A stretch of DNA of 64,000 nt from Tagaea sp. CACIAM 22H2. Its GTDB lineage: Bacteria > Pseudomonadota > Alphaproteobacteria > CACIAM-22H2. Location: the NCBI GenBank assembly GCA_014444615.1, contig PVXE01000008.1, positions 28,040 through 92,039 on the forward strand. Reading direction: 5' to 3'. Under the pieces are notes generated by a model. It had not been told where the DNA came from, did not search any database, and saw nothing but the letters and a program-made list of their open reading frames with translations. The translations under genes and the position numbers were made by a program. Below, in pieces: positions 37,014 through 48,845 of the stretch; the stretch's first letter is position 1, and each line of letters starts with the position of its first letter.

Positions 37014-37612
37014 CCGCGAAGACGATCGACTACTACTTCACCCCGATGTCGCCCTGGGCCTATCTGGGTCACGAACGTTTCGTCGCCATCGCCAAGCGGC
37101 ACAACGCGCATATCGAAGTGAAGCCGGTCGATTACGGCCGCGTCTTCCCCGTGTCGGGCGGCTTGCCGCTCGCCCAGCGCCCGAAACAGCGCCAAGCTTA
37201 TCGCTTGATGGAATTGAAGCGCTGGCGCGAATTCCTGGGCGTGCCGCTGAACTTGGCACCCAAGCATGCGCCCGTCCCGCCCGAACTCGCGGCGCGCCTC
37301 ATCATCGCGGCCGACATGAAGGAGCTGAACGCGATGGCGCTGTCGCTTGCCATTCATCGCGCGGCCTGGGTCGAGGATCGGAATATCTCCGATCCCGAAA
37401 CGCTGAAGGCGATCTGCGCCGAGAACGGCCGCAAGCCCGACTTCCTGTGGGAAGCCGAACAGAACGAGGAAACCAAGCGCCGCTACGACGCCTATACGCA
37501 GGAAGCGATCGACCGGCAGGTGTTCGGCGCACCCACCTATGTCTACAAAGACGAGCTTTTCTGGGGGCAGGACCGGCTCGACTTCCTCGATCGCGCCCTC
37601 GCCAAAAGCTGA
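37010..37612 (+). CDS. DsbA-family 2-hydroxychromene-2-carboxylate isomerase-like protein
   Basis: A 200-residue kappa-class GST/DsbA-like protein. The N-terminus IDYYFTPMSPWAYLGHERF has the typical (D/Y)-x-x-SPWAYL turn, where Ser replaces the CxxC of DsbA; VFGAPTYVYKDELFWGQDRL is the conserved cis-Pro region. Related enzymes isomerise glutathione adducts in aromatic degradation. It starts in an ATGA overlap with the acyl-CoA synthetase gene. A second protein of the same family and length is encoded at 48239. Confidence 0.85.
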   Translation: MTAKTIDYYFTPMSPWAYLGHERFVAIAKRHNAHIEVKPVDYGRVFPVSGGLPLAQRPKQRQAYRLMELKRWREFLGVPLNLAPKHAPVPPELAARLIIAADMKELNAMALSLAIHRAAWVEDRNISDPETLKAICAENGRKPDFLWEAEQNEETKRRYDAYTQEAIDRQVFGAPTYVYKDELFWGQDRLDFLDRALAKS

Positions 37613-37624
37613 CGGGACGAAAGG

Positions 37625-38365
37625 CTAGAGCATTCCGAGCGTCGTGAGCGCGTTCGCCGTAATCCACAATCCGGCGGCGGCGATCAGCAGCGCCGAGGCG
37701 ATCGGCGCCCAGCGCGCGAACGCGTCGAATTTTCCGTCGAGACGCGCGGCGCCCCATGCGGCCGCGAGTCCGACGGCGACCAGCGTCGCCGCGATACCGA
37801 CGCTGAACGCGCCGACGAACGCGACGCCCAAGGCCAGCGCCTTGATCTGAAGGCAGAGCAGCAACACCGCGACGGCCGACGGACACGGCGTCAACCCGCC
37901 GGTCAAGCCGAACCAGATCACCGCGCCGCGCCCGACGCGGCCGGTGGGCAAAGCATCGCCGCCATGGTGGTGGTGGCCGCGCCCATGATGGTGATGGCCG
38001 TGATGCGCGCCATGCGCCGAATCAATCCGCAGCAGCAGATAGGCCGCGAGCGCCAGCGCGATCAGGCCCGATGCGAGGGCCAGCCACGGCACGAGGCGTT
38101 CTTCGATCAGATTGTCACCCAAGGTCAGGGCCGCGATCGCGATGCCCCAAACGATCAGCGTATGGCTTAACGCAGCCGACACGCCGAGCAGCATCGCGTC
38201 CACGCCATCGCCGCGTGTCGCCACCATGAAACTCGCCATCAGCGATTTGGAATGGCCCGGCTCCATTGCGTGCAAAGCGCCCAGCAGCGCCGCGATCGGC
38301 AGCAGCAGCCAGGGATTGGCTGCGCCCGACGCGATCGCCTGCCCGATATCGGGCAGACCGGTCAT
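37625..38365 (-). CDS. rcnA: NicO-family nickel/cobalt exporter (RcnA-like)
   Basis: A 246-residue membrane protein of about six helices. GALHAMEPGHSKSLMA (H-x-x-x-x-x-H) and GLTGGLTPCPSAVAVLL are the NicO signatures. A cytoplasmic loop with a dense histidine run (HGAHHGHHHHGRGHHHHGG) is expected to bind Ni or Co. It should pump these metals out. The start overlaps the sensor gene by ATGA, so the two form one operon controlled by the sensor. Confidence 0.9.
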   Translation of the reverse strand: MTGLPDIGQAIASGAANPWLLLPIAALLGALHAMEPGHSKSLMASFMVATRGDGVDAMLLGVSAALSHTLIVWGIAIAALTLGDNLIEERLVPWLALASGLIALALAAYLLLRIDSAHGAHHGHHHHGRGHHHHGGDALPTGRVGRGAVIWFGLTGGLTPCPSAVAVLLLCLQIKALALGVAFVGAFSVGIAATLVAVGLAAAWGAARLDGKFDAFARWAPIASALLIAAAGLWITANALTTLGML

Positions 38366-38631
38366 AGGTACTTCGCCAGCGTCTTAAGCTCGCCCACCGC
38401 CGCACGCGCGGCGGCGCCGCCCTGTGCGACCGCATCATCCAGGCAGTGAGCAATATGGTCGCCGATCAGCGCCTTTTTGGCGCGCGAGACGGCCTGTTCG
38501 ACCGCGTGAAGCTGCTGCGCGATATCGGCGCAAGGCCGCCCGCCTTCGATCATCGCGATGACGGTGCGCAAATGGCCTTCGGCACGCTTCAGGCGCTTGG
38601 CGACTTCCGGATGAGATTCGTGCTTGCCCAT
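38362..38631 (-). CDS. CsoR/RcnR-family metal sensor with InrS-like ligands
   Basis: An 89-residue all-helical repressor. Candidate ligands are Cys34, His59, His62 and Cys63. RcnR of E. coli uses Cys35, His60 and His64, while the nickel sensor InrS of Synechocystis uses Cys53, His78, (His81) and Cys82, with the same spacing (25, 3, 1) as here. It therefore looks more like InrS than RcnR or FrmR, and its cognate target is the overlapping NicO exporter gene. A likely operator lies directly upstream. Confidence 0.87.
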   Translation of the reverse strand: MGKHESHPEVAKRLKRAEGHLRTVIAMIEGGRPCADIAQQLHAVEQAVSRAKKALIGDHIAHCLDDAVAQGGAAARAAVGELKTLAKYL

Positions 38632-38636
38632 ATCTT

Positions 38637-38660
38637 TATCCTATCCTAGGGGAGAGGATA
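38637..38660. promoter_or_regulatory. Probable CsoR-family operator
   Basis: TATCCT and AGGATA are inverted 6-bp arms around a G/C tract containing CTAGGGGAG. Type-1 and type-2 sites of the CsoR/RcnR family are G-tracts flanked by AT-rich inverted repeats. The site lies 6 bases before the sensor start codon, also between it and the upstream oxidoreductase gene's stop. Confidence 0.6.
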
Positions 38661-38689
38661 TGGCAATTGGGCAAAGAATCCGCGTTCGA

Positions 38690-39667
38690 TCAATCGGGGA
38701 TCGTGACGACGACGGCGCCGGCCTTGCGGCCGGTATCGACCCGCGCATGCGCCGCGGCAATATCGGCGAGCGCAAACACGGAATCGATCGGCGGATCGAA
38801 AATGCCGGACTCGCATAGGCGCGCAAGAGCGGCGAGGTCTTCGGCGCGTTCCGCCGCCGTCCCGGCCAGCACGCGTAGCGCGCCGCGCCGGGGGCGAAGC
38901 GCCGCCCCCAGCGTCGCGCCCAGCCCCGCGACCACGGCGAGCAAACGCCCGCCCGGCGCCAACGCCATGCGCGCGCGGTCGATGGGCGCGTTGCCGATCG
39001 CGTCGAGCACGATATCCCAGCGCTCGCGCCCGTCGGCGAAGTCGCGCACGGCATAGTCGATCGTCGCGTGCGCGCCGAGCGCCAGCACGCGCGCGGCGTT
39101 CGCCGCCGAGCACACGCCGGTGACGTGCGCGCCGAAATGCCGCGCCAGCTGCACGGCCGCTATACCCACCGAACCGGACGCGCCGTTCACCAGCACGCGC
39201 GCGCCCGGCGCCACTTTCCCGAGATCGCGCAGGAAGTACAGCGCGGTCGAACCGCCGAAAGCGATCGCGGCGGCGCGCTCGAACGAAAAGCCGCGCGGGA
39301 CCGGCGCGATCGCGGCCGTTTCGGGCAGAACCGCGTATTGGGCATGCGCGCCGAACCGCATGCCGAACAACGCGAACACGGCGTCGCCTTCCTTGAACCG
39401 CGACACGCCGGGCCCTCGTGATTCGACGATACCCGCACCTTCGGCGCCGAGGATCGCGCGGCGCGGCCCCCGTATGCCCAGCGCCAAGCGCGCAGGCAGC
39501 GCAAAGCCCGGCGGAAACCGGGCCGCGCGCATGCGCGCATCGCCCGACGTCACGCATGCCGCGCGCATCCGAATCAGGATCTCGCCCTTGCGCGGCGTGG
39601 GTTTGGGCACGTCGCACACGCGAACGGCGTCGGGTCCGCCATACGCGGCGCAGATCGCGGCAAGCAT
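38690..39667 (-). CDS. NAD(P)-dependent quinone-oxidoreductase-like alcohol dehydrogenase
   Basis: A 325-residue zinc-independent MDR protein. GASGSVGIAAVQLARHFGAH is the NADPH-binding Rossmann turn, preceded by the catalytic domain (RMRAACVTSGDARMR, GAEGAGIVE). The zinc cysteines of classic alcohol dehydrogenases are missing, as in QOR and crotonyl-CoA-like groups. The substrate is unknown. It lies 11 bases downstream of pdxY. Confidence 0.85.
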   Translation of the reverse strand: MLAAICAAYGGPDAVRVCDVPKPTPRKGEILIRMRAACVTSGDARMRAARFPPGFALPARLALGIRGPRRAILGAEGAGIVESRGPGVSRFKEGDAVFALFGMRFGAHAQYAVLPETAAIAPVPRGFSFERAAAIAFGGSTALYFLRDLGKVAPGARVLVNGASGSVGIAAVQLARHFGAHVTGVCSAANAARVLALGAHATIDYAVRDFADGRERWDIVLDAIGNAPIDRARMALAPGGRLLAVVAGLGATLGAALRPRRGALRVLAGTAAERAEDLAALARLCESGIFDPPIDSVFALADIAAAHARVDTGRKAGAVVVTIPD

Positions 39668-39678
39668 CCTTCGGATTT

Positions 39679-40530
39679 CTATGCTTCGACTGCGACGAAG
39701 CGCCAGGTCGGCTCGACGAATTCCTGCTGCGCGGCGACGGTCTGGATTTCGCGCGTCCCGGCTTCTTCGGTGCGCTTGAGCAGGCCGTAGATCGACGCGG
39801 TGGCGTTCTCCAGCGCCAGTTTCGGATCGCGCGTGCGCCCGAAATGCACGAAGAACAGCGCCGCGATGGCGTCGCCCGCGCCGTTGACGCTGACCTTCAG
39901 CATCGGCGTTTCGACCGCGAAGCGCTTGCCCTGGTGCGAGACCATCATCGCGATCTTGTCGGCGGCCAAACCGTCGTGATGCAGGCTGGTCAGCAGGATC
40001 GTCTTGGGGCCGAGCTTATGCACAGCGTCGGCCGCCTTACACGCGTCGGCCAGCGTCTTGACCGTCATGCCCGACAGATATTCGAGCTCGAACTGATTGG
40101 GCGTGACGATATCCGCGGCGGGCACGGCGCGGTCGCGCATGAATTCGGGAATGCCGGGGCGAACGAACACGCCGCGCCCCACATCGCCGATCACCGGATC
40201 GCAGCAATAAAGCGCCGCCGGATTCGCCGCCTTGACGCGCGCGGCGGCGTCGAGGATCGCTTCGCCGATCGCCGCATCGCCCATATAGCCCGAGACGACG
40301 CCGTCGCATTGGCCCAGCACGCCGCGATCGGCAATGCCTTCGAACACCTCGCGCACCTGATCGGCCGGAAACACCGGTCCGCGCCATTTGCCGTAACCGG
40401 TGTGGTTGGAAAACATCACCGTGTTGATCGCCCAGACCTCGACGCCCAGACGCTGCATCGGGAACACGGCCGAGGCGTTGCCGACATGGCCGTAAGCGAC
40501 CCAGGATTGGATCGAAAGCACGTTACGCAT
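39679..40530 (-). CDS. pdxY: Pyridoxal kinase
   Basis: A 283-residue ribokinase-family enzyme phosphorylating pyridoxal in the PLP salvage route. [21 protein letters not shown] is the PdxY/PdxK N-terminus and [15 protein letters not shown] is the catalytic GAGD motif with its aspartate. [12 protein letters not shown] is the conserved middle motif. It ends the pathway run 16 bases after the DUF1489 gene. Confidence 0.94.
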   Translation of the reverse strand: MRNVLSIQSWVAYGHVGNASAVFPMQRLGVEVWAINTVMFSNHTGYGKWRGPVFPADQVREVFEGIADRGVLGQCDGVVSGYMGDAAIGEAILDAAARVKAANPAALYCCDPVIGDVGRGVFVRPGIPEFMRDRAVPAADIVTPNQFELEYLSGMTVKTLADACKAADAVHKLGPKTILLTSLHHDGLAADKIAMMVSHQGKRFAVETPMLKVSVNGAGDAIAALFFVHFGRTRDPKLALENATASIYGLLKRTEEAGTREIQTVAAQQEFVEPTWRFVAVEA

Positions 40531-40546
40531 GTCGTCGTTTTCCTTC

Positions 40547-40990
40547 CTAGACCAAACCCAGCGCGCGAAGTTCTTCCAGCATCGCCGGCGGCAGATTGGA
40601 ACTGTGCTTGGCTTCCGCTTCGGTCAGATCGGGCGGTGCCGCGTCGGCTTCGAAATAGCGCCAGCCTTGGAAGGCGCGCATCGGCTTGGGCCGCGTGCGC
40701 ACCAGCTTGGGCGCCAGAAGAATGTCGCAATAGGGCTTGCCCTCGCGGTCCTTGCCCGTCTTGAAGCCCACGATCTTCTGGCGGCAGCGGATCACGCCCT
40801 TGATGACCCAATAGAGCGAGCCCTCGCCCGCGATCTCGTCGCCGCGCTTTGGCGCATTGCGCGTCGTATGTTTGAGCTGGGGCTTGGCCACGCCGCGCTT
40901 ACGCTGGTCGGCCAGACGTTTCTTCTGCCAGCCGGCCAGATCCTCGATGGAATCGCAGCCGACGCAAAGCTTCACCAAATGCAGACTCAT
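40547..40990 (-). CDS. DUF1489 family protein
   Basis: A 147-residue protein starting MSLHLVKLCVGCDSIEDLAG, the characteristic opening of DUF1489, a conserved alphaproteobacterial family of unknown function. It also has HTTRNAPKRGDEIAGEGSLYW and PCDILLAPKLV-like segments. The family is often encoded next to signalling or RNA genes. The start is fixed by an ATGA overlap with the Hpt gene. Confidence 0.85.
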   Translation of the reverse strand: MSLHLVKLCVGCDSIEDLAGWQKKRLADQRKRGVAKPQLKHTTRNAPKRGDEIAGEGSLYWVIKGVIRCRQKIVGFKTGKDREGKPYCDILLAPKLVRTRPKPMRAFQGWRYFEADAAPPDLTEAEAKHSSNLPPAMLEELRALGLV

Positions 40991-41487
40991 GCCTCGCCCT
41001 TCACCTGGGCGACCACCTTGTCGAGCATCGCCACAAGCTGGCGTCCGACGTCGCCGCCGTCGCCCGCAACGCCGTTGTTGATGACGACGACGATCGCGTC
41101 GGCGGCGGCCTTCACCACGACAAGCGCCTTGGCGTCGAGGAAATCGGACGCATCGAGGTAACGGCAAAGCTGATCGCCGAAGCGCGTGATCAGCGGATAG
41201 CCGTAGGTGCCGCCCTGGCCGCGCAATTCGTGCGCCAGCATATAGACGGTCTGGCGCTTTTCGATGTTGTTGGGCTCGCGCAACAGCTCCGCCGCCGCCG
41301 CGGCGAGCTTGACCGATTCGGTCTTCGCTTGCGCCTCGAATTCGCCGCGCAATCCCTGCACGGCCGCTTCCATGCGCTTGATTGCGGCTTCGTCCACGCC
41401 GCCGTTGCCGACTTTCGCCTTCAGTTGATTGGGCGGATTCAGTACTTGGAACTTCTGACCCGGCGTGCCCGCGGAACCTCGCGACAT
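40987..41487 (-). CDS. Hpt-type histidine phosphotransfer protein
   Basis: A 166-residue helical protein. The phosphorylation motif is MLAHELRGQGGTYGY with His86 (Hpt domain about 55-140); the pattern H-x-L/R-x-G matches HPt proteins. It is encoded 3 bases after a response regulator, so it is probably that protein's phosphodonor or sink. The N-terminal 45 residues look disordered. Confidence 0.75.
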   Translation of the reverse strand: MSRGSAGTPGQKFQVLNPPNQLKAKVGNGGVDEAAIKRMEAAVQGLRGEFEAQAKTESVKLAAAAAELLREPNNIEKRQTVYMLAHELRGQGGTYGYPLITRFGDQLCRYLDASDFLDAKALVVVKAAADAIVVVINNGVAGDGGDVGRQLVAMLDKVVAQVKGEA

Positions 41488-41490
41488 GAA

Positions 41491-41988
41491 CTATGCCCCT
41501 TGCTGCTCGCGCCGTTCGGGTCCGATATATTTGCCGCCCTTGCGCCCGCGCCGGCGATCGGGGCCGAAGAACTCGCGCGTCCGAATATAAGGGCGCGGCC
41601 GTTCGATCAATTCCTCGATCCGCTGCGACAGCGACTGCGCGGAGACGGGCTTGGCCAGGAACTCCGTCACGCCCAAATCGCGCGCCTTCATCACCCGCGC
41701 GCGCTCGGTATGGGCGGTCACCATGATGACCGGCAAAAACGGATTCGGACTGTCGGGATCGGTACGGATCTTACGGACCAGCTCCAAGCCGTCGACGGGA
41801 TACATTTCCCAATCGATCAACGCGAAATCGACCGGTTCCTTCTTCATCGCCATCCAGGCGAGACCGCCATCATGCGCCTCGACGATATCGCGCACGCCCA
41901 CCGCTTCCAGCAGCGCTTTCAGCAGCTTGCGCATATGCGCGTTGTCCTCAACCAGCAGGACTCGGATTTTGTTGAACTGATACGCCAT
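41491..41988 (-). CDS. Single-domain response regulator with a basic C-terminal tail
   Basis: A 165-residue receiver protein. The acidic pocket is ED14-15, the phosphoacceptor is D59 (ALIDWEMYPVDG), and switch residues lie in VTAHT and EFLAKPVS. After the receiver comes a tail of about 35 residues rich in Arg and Gly (PDRRRGRKGGKYIGPERRE) with no DNA-binding domain, possibly a nucleic-acid or protein-interaction tail. Co-encoded with the Hpt protein, inside the leucine-degradation gene run. Confidence 0.9.
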   Translation of the reverse strand: MAYQFNKIRVLLVEDNAHMRKLLKALLEAVGVRDIVEAHDGGLAWMAMKKEPVDFALIDWEMYPVDGLELVRKIRTDPDSPNPFLPVIMVTAHTERARVMKARDLGVTEFLAKPVSAQSLSQRIEELIERPRPYIRTREFFGPDRRRGRKGGKYIGPERREQQGA

Positions 41989-42021
41989 CGGACCGTCGGG
42001 GGTGCCGGGAATGAGCGGACC

Positions 42022-42938
42022 TTATGCCTGCGGCCCCGCCTTTTCAAGCCGGGCGGCCTGCGCTTGGGCCGCTTTGGCCCCCGGTGCGCGGCCCAATTTG
42101 TCCGAAATAAAGCGCCCGGCGGTCGCCAACGCGGCGAAATCGACCCCGGTTTCGATCCGAAGGCCGTCCAGCATGTAAAGCACGTCCTCGGATGCCACAT
42201 TGCCGGAGGCGCCCTTGGCGTAGGGGCAGCCGCCCAATCCCGCGACGGCCGAATCGACCGTGGCGATCCCGGCCTCCAAACAAGCCAGAATATTAGCGAG
42301 CGCCTGCCCCCAAGTGTCGTGGAAATGAATTGCGAGGCATTCGCGCGGCACCACGGCCGCAACCGCTTCGACCATCGCGCGCGCCTTCGCAGGCGTGCCG
42401 ACGCCGATCGTGTCGCCAAGCGAGACCTCGTAGCAGCCCATCGCGCGAAGCTGCGCCGCGACATTGGCGACCGCCGACACGGCGATCTCGCCTTCGTAGG
42501 GGCAGCCGAGCACGCAAGAGATATAGCCGCGCACCTTCAAGCCCTCGGCGATCGCCTTGGCGGCGACGGGCCGGAAGCGCTCGAGGCTTTCGGCGATCGA
42601 GCAATTGATGTTCTTGCGCGAAAAGCTTTCCGACGCCGCGCCGAAAATCGCGATCTCGGTCACGTTCGCCTTCAATGCCGCGTCGAGACCTTGCAGGTTC
42701 GGCACGAGAACCGGATAGGCGATGCCGGGCTTGCGCTTGATGCCGGCCATGACTTTGTCCGTGTCGGCCATCTGCGGCACCCATTTGGGCGAGACGAACG
42801 AACCCGCCTCAATCACGGACAGTCCCGACGCCGACAGAAGATCGATCAGCGCGATCTTGGTCCCGGCGTTGATCGGTGTCTTTTCGTTTTGAAGACCGTC
42901 GCGCGGGCCGACTTCGACCAGCTTCACTTTGGCCGGAA

Positions 42939-42942
<4 letters not shown>
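42022..42942 (-). CDS. mvaB: Hydroxymethylglutaryl-CoA lyase
   Basis: A 306-residue lyase cleaving HMG-CoA to acetyl-CoA and acetoacetate, the last step of leucine degradation. VEVGPRDGLQNEKTPI is the active-site N-terminus; AIHFHDTWGQALAN gives the metal ligands; GGCPYAKGASGNVASED holds the active-site cysteine loop. Overlaps mccA by ATGA. Confidence 0.95.
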
Positions 42943-44907
<1,965 letters not shown>

Positions 44908-44915
<8 letters not shown>

Positions 44916-45843
44916 CCTCGCCCTCCCGCCGGCCGTTGCGGCGCGCCAGCAGATCGCGGTTGTAGCTCATGATCTCCGAAAGGCCGATCAGCAGCAGCGT
45001 CACGCCGAACACGACTTGGACCGAGGCGACGACGCGCACCGCGTCGCTGACCGGTGCCACGTCGCCGTAGCCGACGGTCGACAGCGTGACGATCGAAAAA
45101 TACAGCGCCTCCGAATAGCCGATCGCGCGGTCGTCGCCCAAAATCCGGAAATGCGGGCCCGCAAGATAGACGTCGACCAGCTTGTAGATCGCCGCGAAGC
45201 CCACGACGATCAGCGAGTAGAATGTCAGGAACGCATAGACCGGCAGCACCAGCCGCCCCATGCGCTCGAAAAACTCCTCGAGCAGCAGGCCCGCATCGAT
45301 CAAGAACACGGCAACGTCGCGCGACGCCGCCAGCACGACGGCCGAAATCAGCGCCATGGCGCCCAGGAACACGGCGTCGCCCGGCAAGCGCGCAAGACCG
45401 ACTTCGTGCTGAAAGAACGTCAATCCGCCGACCAGGGCCACCGGAATCAGCCAGCGCGAAACGCGCCGGAACTCCGCGCGCGAGGCGACATGCGCGGCGA
45501 CCACGACGCTGCGGATCGCGTCGCGCCGGAAATAGGCGCCCGCCAGAAACGCGGCGAGCGGCAAAGCGAAGCCGAAATCCTGCGCGAAATCCGAGACGCC
45601 GGGAAAGTTCGCCTCGCTGAAGAAGACGAAGATCGACACATAGATCGCCAGCGAGTTCGCCAGCGCCAGCGAGAAGAACATCGAACCCGGGAACAGCAGC
45701 GCGAAAAACGCGAACGAACCGACCGTCGCGGCCAGCATGGTCAGCGTGAAATCGAGCCCGGTGTCGCCTTCGACCGCCAAACCGATCAGGATCAGAAGCG
45801 CCGTCGTGAAGGCGATCCCCGATCTATGGCCCGACAATTTCAC
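44908..45843 (-). CDS. Two-pore-helix-type potassium/ion channel protein
   Basis: A 311-residue membrane protein with about six to eight hydrophobic segments. The selectivity filter VTLSTVGYGDVAPVS (TVGYGD) near residue 245 is that of potassium channels, followed by a last helix. No cyclic-nucleotide or RCK domain is seen. It overlaps the genes on both sides (ATGA with liuC, 8 bases with mccA), so it is translated inside the leucine catabolic operon. Confidence 0.85.
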
Positions 45844-46622
45844 GACGACGCCCAGCCCGGTTTGCGCTTGGCGAGGAAAGCACCGATCCCTTCGCGCCCT
45901 TCGGGCGATACGCGAATGCGCGCGATGCGCGCGGCGGTGTCGGCGATCATCGCTTCATCGACCGGCCCGCTCTCGACCCGCGCGATCAGCGTCTTCGTCT
46001 CCGCGATCGCCTGCGGTCCGGCGGCGTGCAATTTGACGAGTAGCGCCTCGACGGCCGCCGGGAGATTTTCGTCGATAACGTGGATAAGCCCCAAGCGATA
46101 CGCTTCGGCCGCATCGAACATTTCGGCCGTCAGGAAATAGCGCCGCGCGGCGCGCGGACCGATCGCGCGGACGACATATGGCGAGATGACCGCCGGAATG
46201 ATTCCGAGCTTCGTTTCCGACAGGCAGAAGCTCGCCGACGGCACGCAGATCGCCATATCGCAGCACGTGACAAGCCCCACGCCGCCGCCATAGGCCGGCC
46301 CTTGCACGCAAGCGATGGTCGGCTTGGGGCACGTGTCGAGCACGCGCATCAATTCGGCCAGCGCGCCCGCGTCTTTCAGATTGGCGGCTTCGTCATATGC
46401 CGCCATGCGCTTCATCCAATTAAGATCGGCGCCCGCGGAGAAGCTTTTGCCTTCCGCCGCCAGCACGATGGCGCGCAACTCCGGAATCGCGCCCAGCCGC
46501 GCGATCTCCGCCGTCAGCGCCGCGATCAGCGCATCGTCGAAAGCGTTGTGCAATTCGGCGCGCGCGAGCGTCAGCGTCGCCACGTTGCGGTCGTCGATCT
46601 TGGTATGGAAGCCGACGCTCAT
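45840..46622 (-). CDS. liuC: Enoyl-CoA hydratase family, probable methylglutaconyl-CoA hydratase
   Basis: A 260-residue crotonase-fold protein. ELHNAFDDALIAALTAEI, AEGKSFSAGADLNWMKRMA (first oxyanion loop) and PTIACVQGPAYGGGVGLVTC (second loop) are typical. Position between mccB and mccA points to hydration of 3-methylglutaconyl-CoA to HMG-CoA. Other enoyl-CoA hydratases look alike, so the specific role is inferred from the operon. Confidence 0.88.
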   Translation of the reverse strand: MSVGFHTKIDDRNVATLTLARAELHNAFDDALIAALTAEIARLGAIPELRAIVLAAEGKSFSAGADLNWMKRMAAYDEAANLKDAGALAELMRVLDTCPKPTIACVQGPAYGGGVGLVTCCDMAICVPSASFCLSETKLGIIPAVISPYVVRAIGPRAARRYFLTAEMFDAAEAYRLGLIHVIDENLPAAVEALLVKLHAAGPQAIAETKTLIARVESGPVDEAMIADTAARIARIRVSPEGREGIGAFLAKRKPGWASS

Positions 46623-46626
46623 CGCA

Positions 46627-48234
46627 TCACATCCGGAACACGCCGAATTTCGTCGGCGCGATCGGCGCGCTGGATGCCGCCGACAATCCCAGCCCCAGCA
46701 CCATGCGCGTTTGGGCGGGGTCGATCACGCCGTCATCCCACAGCCGCGCCGAAGCATAATACGGATGCCCCTGCTTCTCGTATTGCTCGCGGATCGGCGC
46801 TTTGAACGCGGCTTCCTCGTCAGCTGGCCAGGTCTTGCCCGCGGCTTCGATATTGTCGCGTTTCACGGTGGCGAGCACCGACGCGGCTTGTTCGCCGCCC
46901 ATCACCGAGATGCGCGCATTGGGCCACATCCACAGGAAGCGCGGCCCGAAGGCGCGCCCGCACATGCCGTAATTCCCGGCGCCGAACGAGCCGCCGACGA
47001 TCACGGTGAATTTCGGCACGTTCGCGCAAGATACGGCGGTCACGAGCTTGGCACCGTCGCGCGCGATGCCACCGCTCTCGTATTTCTTGCCGACCATGAA
47101 GCCGGAGATGTTCTGCAAGAACACGAGCGGAATATTCCGCTGGCAGCAAAGCTCGATGAAATGCGCGCCCTTCAGCGCGCTTTCGGAAAACAGGATGCCG
47201 TTATTGGCGACGATGCCGACCTTGTAGCCCCAGATATGCGCGAAGCCGCAAATCAGCGTCGTGCCGTAGAGCGCCTTGAACTCGTCGAATTCGGAACCGT
47301 CGGCGATGCGCGCAATGATCTCGCGCACGTCATAAGGCTTGCGCAGATCGGCGGGGACCGCGCCGTAAAGCTCCTCGGCCGCATAAAGCGGCTCGGCGGG
47401 CGCTTGCGCCGGCCCCCACGCGGGCTTGGGCAGGTTGAGGTTGCCGACGATGCGCCGCGCGATGCCCAGCGCATGCGCGTCGTTCTGCGCGTAATGATCG
47501 ACGACGCCCGACACACGCGCATGGACGTCGGCCCCGCCGAGTTCTTCGGCCGACACGACTTCGCCCGTCGCCGCCTTCACCAAAGGCGGGCCGCCGAGGA
47601 AGATCGTGCCTTGGTTTTTGACGATCACGCTTTCGTCGGACATCGCGGGCACGTAAGCCCCGCCCGCCGTGCAACTGCCCATCACCACCGCGATCTGCGG
47701 AATGCCGGCGGCGGAGAGATTCGCTTGGTTGAAGAAGATGCGCCCGAAATGCTCGCGATCGGGAAACACGTCGTCTTGGTTCGGCAGATTGGCGCCGCCG
47801 CTGTCGACCAGATAGACGCAGGGCAAGCGGTTCTCGCGCGCGATTTCCTGGGCGCGGATATGCTTCTTCACCGTCAACGGGAAATAGGTGCCGCCCTTGA
47901 CGGTCGCGTCGTTGCACACCACGACGCATTCGCGCCCGGCGATACGGCCGATCCCGGTCAGAATGCCCGCCGAGGGTACATCGCCGCCATACATGTCCCA
48001 CGCCGCGAGCTGCGAGAGCTCCAAGAACGGCGTGCCCGGATCGAGCAGTGTGCGGATGCGCTCGCGCGGCAGCAACTTGCCGCGCTTAACGTGCTTGTCG
48101 CGCGCGGCCGGGCCGCCGCCTTCGCGCACCTTATCGGCGGCGGCGCGCAGCTCGCCCACGAGCCCGCGCATCGCCGCTTCGTTGGCGGCGAAATCTTCGG
48201 ATTTCGTGTCGATCGCGCTTTTCAGCACCGCCAT
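46627..48234 (-). CDS. mccB: Methylcrotonyl-CoA carboxylase beta subunit
   Basis: A 535-residue carboxyltransferase starting [35 protein letters not shown] and [19 protein letters not shown] are hallmarks of the MCC (not PCC) beta subunit. Biotin and acyl-CoA sites are in the usual oxyanion loops ([37 protein letters not shown]). It transfers carboxyl from MccA-biotin to 3-methylcrotonyl-CoA. Confidence 0.96.
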   Translation of the reverse strand: MAVLKSAIDTKSEDFAANEAAMRGLVGELRAAADKVREGGGPAARDKHVKRGKLLPRERIRTLLDPGTPFLELSQLAAWDMYGGDVPSAGILTGIGRIAGRECVVVCNDATVKGGTYFPLTVKKHIRAQEIARENRLPCVYLVDSGGANLPNQDDVFPDREHFGRIFFNQANLSAAGIPQIAVVMGSCTAGGAYVPAMSDESVIVKNQGTIFLGGPPLVKAATGEVVSAEELGGADVHARVSGVVDHYAQNDAHALGIARRIVGNLNLPKPAWGPAQAPAEPLYAAEELYGAVPADLRKPYDVREIIARIADGSEFDEFKALYGTTLICGFAHIWGYKVGIVANNGILFSESALKGAHFIELCCQRNIPLVFLQNISGFMVGKKYESGGIARDGAKLVTAVSCANVPKFTVIVGGSFGAGNYGMCGRAFGPRFLWMWPNARISVMGGEQAASVLATVKRDNIEAAGKTWPADEEAAFKAPIREQYEKQGHPYYASARLWDDGVIDPAQTRMVLGLGLSAASSAPIAPTKFGVFRM

Positions 48235-48238
48235 GAAA

Positions 48239-48841
48239 TCACCAGCCGCCGGTGACGAGCCATTCTTCGACTTGCGCCAAGCGGTCGGCACCCCAGAAAG
48301 GCTCGCCGTCGACGATGATGAAGGGCGAGCCGAACACGCCGCGCTGCACCGCCGCCTCGACCTCGCCCCGGAACCGCTCCTTGAATTCGGCGCTGGTGAT
48401 TCCGGCTTTCAGCTTGTCCTTGTCCACGCCCATTCCGGCCGCGAGATCGCAGACGAAATCGACCGGCGTCACGTCGCGCCCGTCGACATAGGCTTGGCGG
48501 AACACCGCCTTGGCGAAGCGCTTGGCCAAAGCCGGATCCTTGTCGTCGAGCCAATAGAAGGCGCGGCTGGGGTTAATCGCGGCGAAGGGGAAAGCGTCGG
48601 GCAAGCGGAACTTTAAATTATAAAGCCGCGCGAAACGCGCGAAGTCGCGCTTGGCGTATTCGCCCTTCAGCGGAATGTCGAGCAGCGGCTTCTGGCCCGA
48701 TTCCTTGAACGCCGCGCCCAGCAGCATCGGCCGCCATTTGACGCTGCGCCCGTAATGTCCGGCCAGATCGTCGATCCGCGTCGAGGCGAGATAGCCATAG
48801 GGGCTCGAGAAGTCGAAATAGAAATCGATCGGGTTGGCCAC
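48239..48841 (-). CDS. DsbA-family 2-hydroxychromene-2-carboxylate isomerase-like protein
   Basis: A 200-residue kappa-GST/DsbA-like protein. Start [20 protein letters not shown] with Ser in place of Cxx[21 protein letters not shown] is the C-terminal core. A GTG start is chosen because it keeps the family N-terminus and sits 4 bases past the upstream stop. Genes of this family recur in liu/acyl-CoA operons. The true substrate is not known. Confidence 0.85.
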   Translation of the reverse strand: MANPIDFYFDFSSPYGYLASTRIDDLAGHYGRSVKWRPMLLGAAFKESGQKPLLDIPLKGEYAKRDFARFARLYNLKFRLPDAFPFAAINPSRAFYWLDDKDPALAKRFAKAVFRQAYVDGRDVTPVDFVCDLAAGMGVDKDKLKAGITSAEFKERFRGEVEAAVQRGVFGSPFIIVDGEPFWGADRLAQVEEWLVTGGW

Positions 48842-48845
48842 TTGC

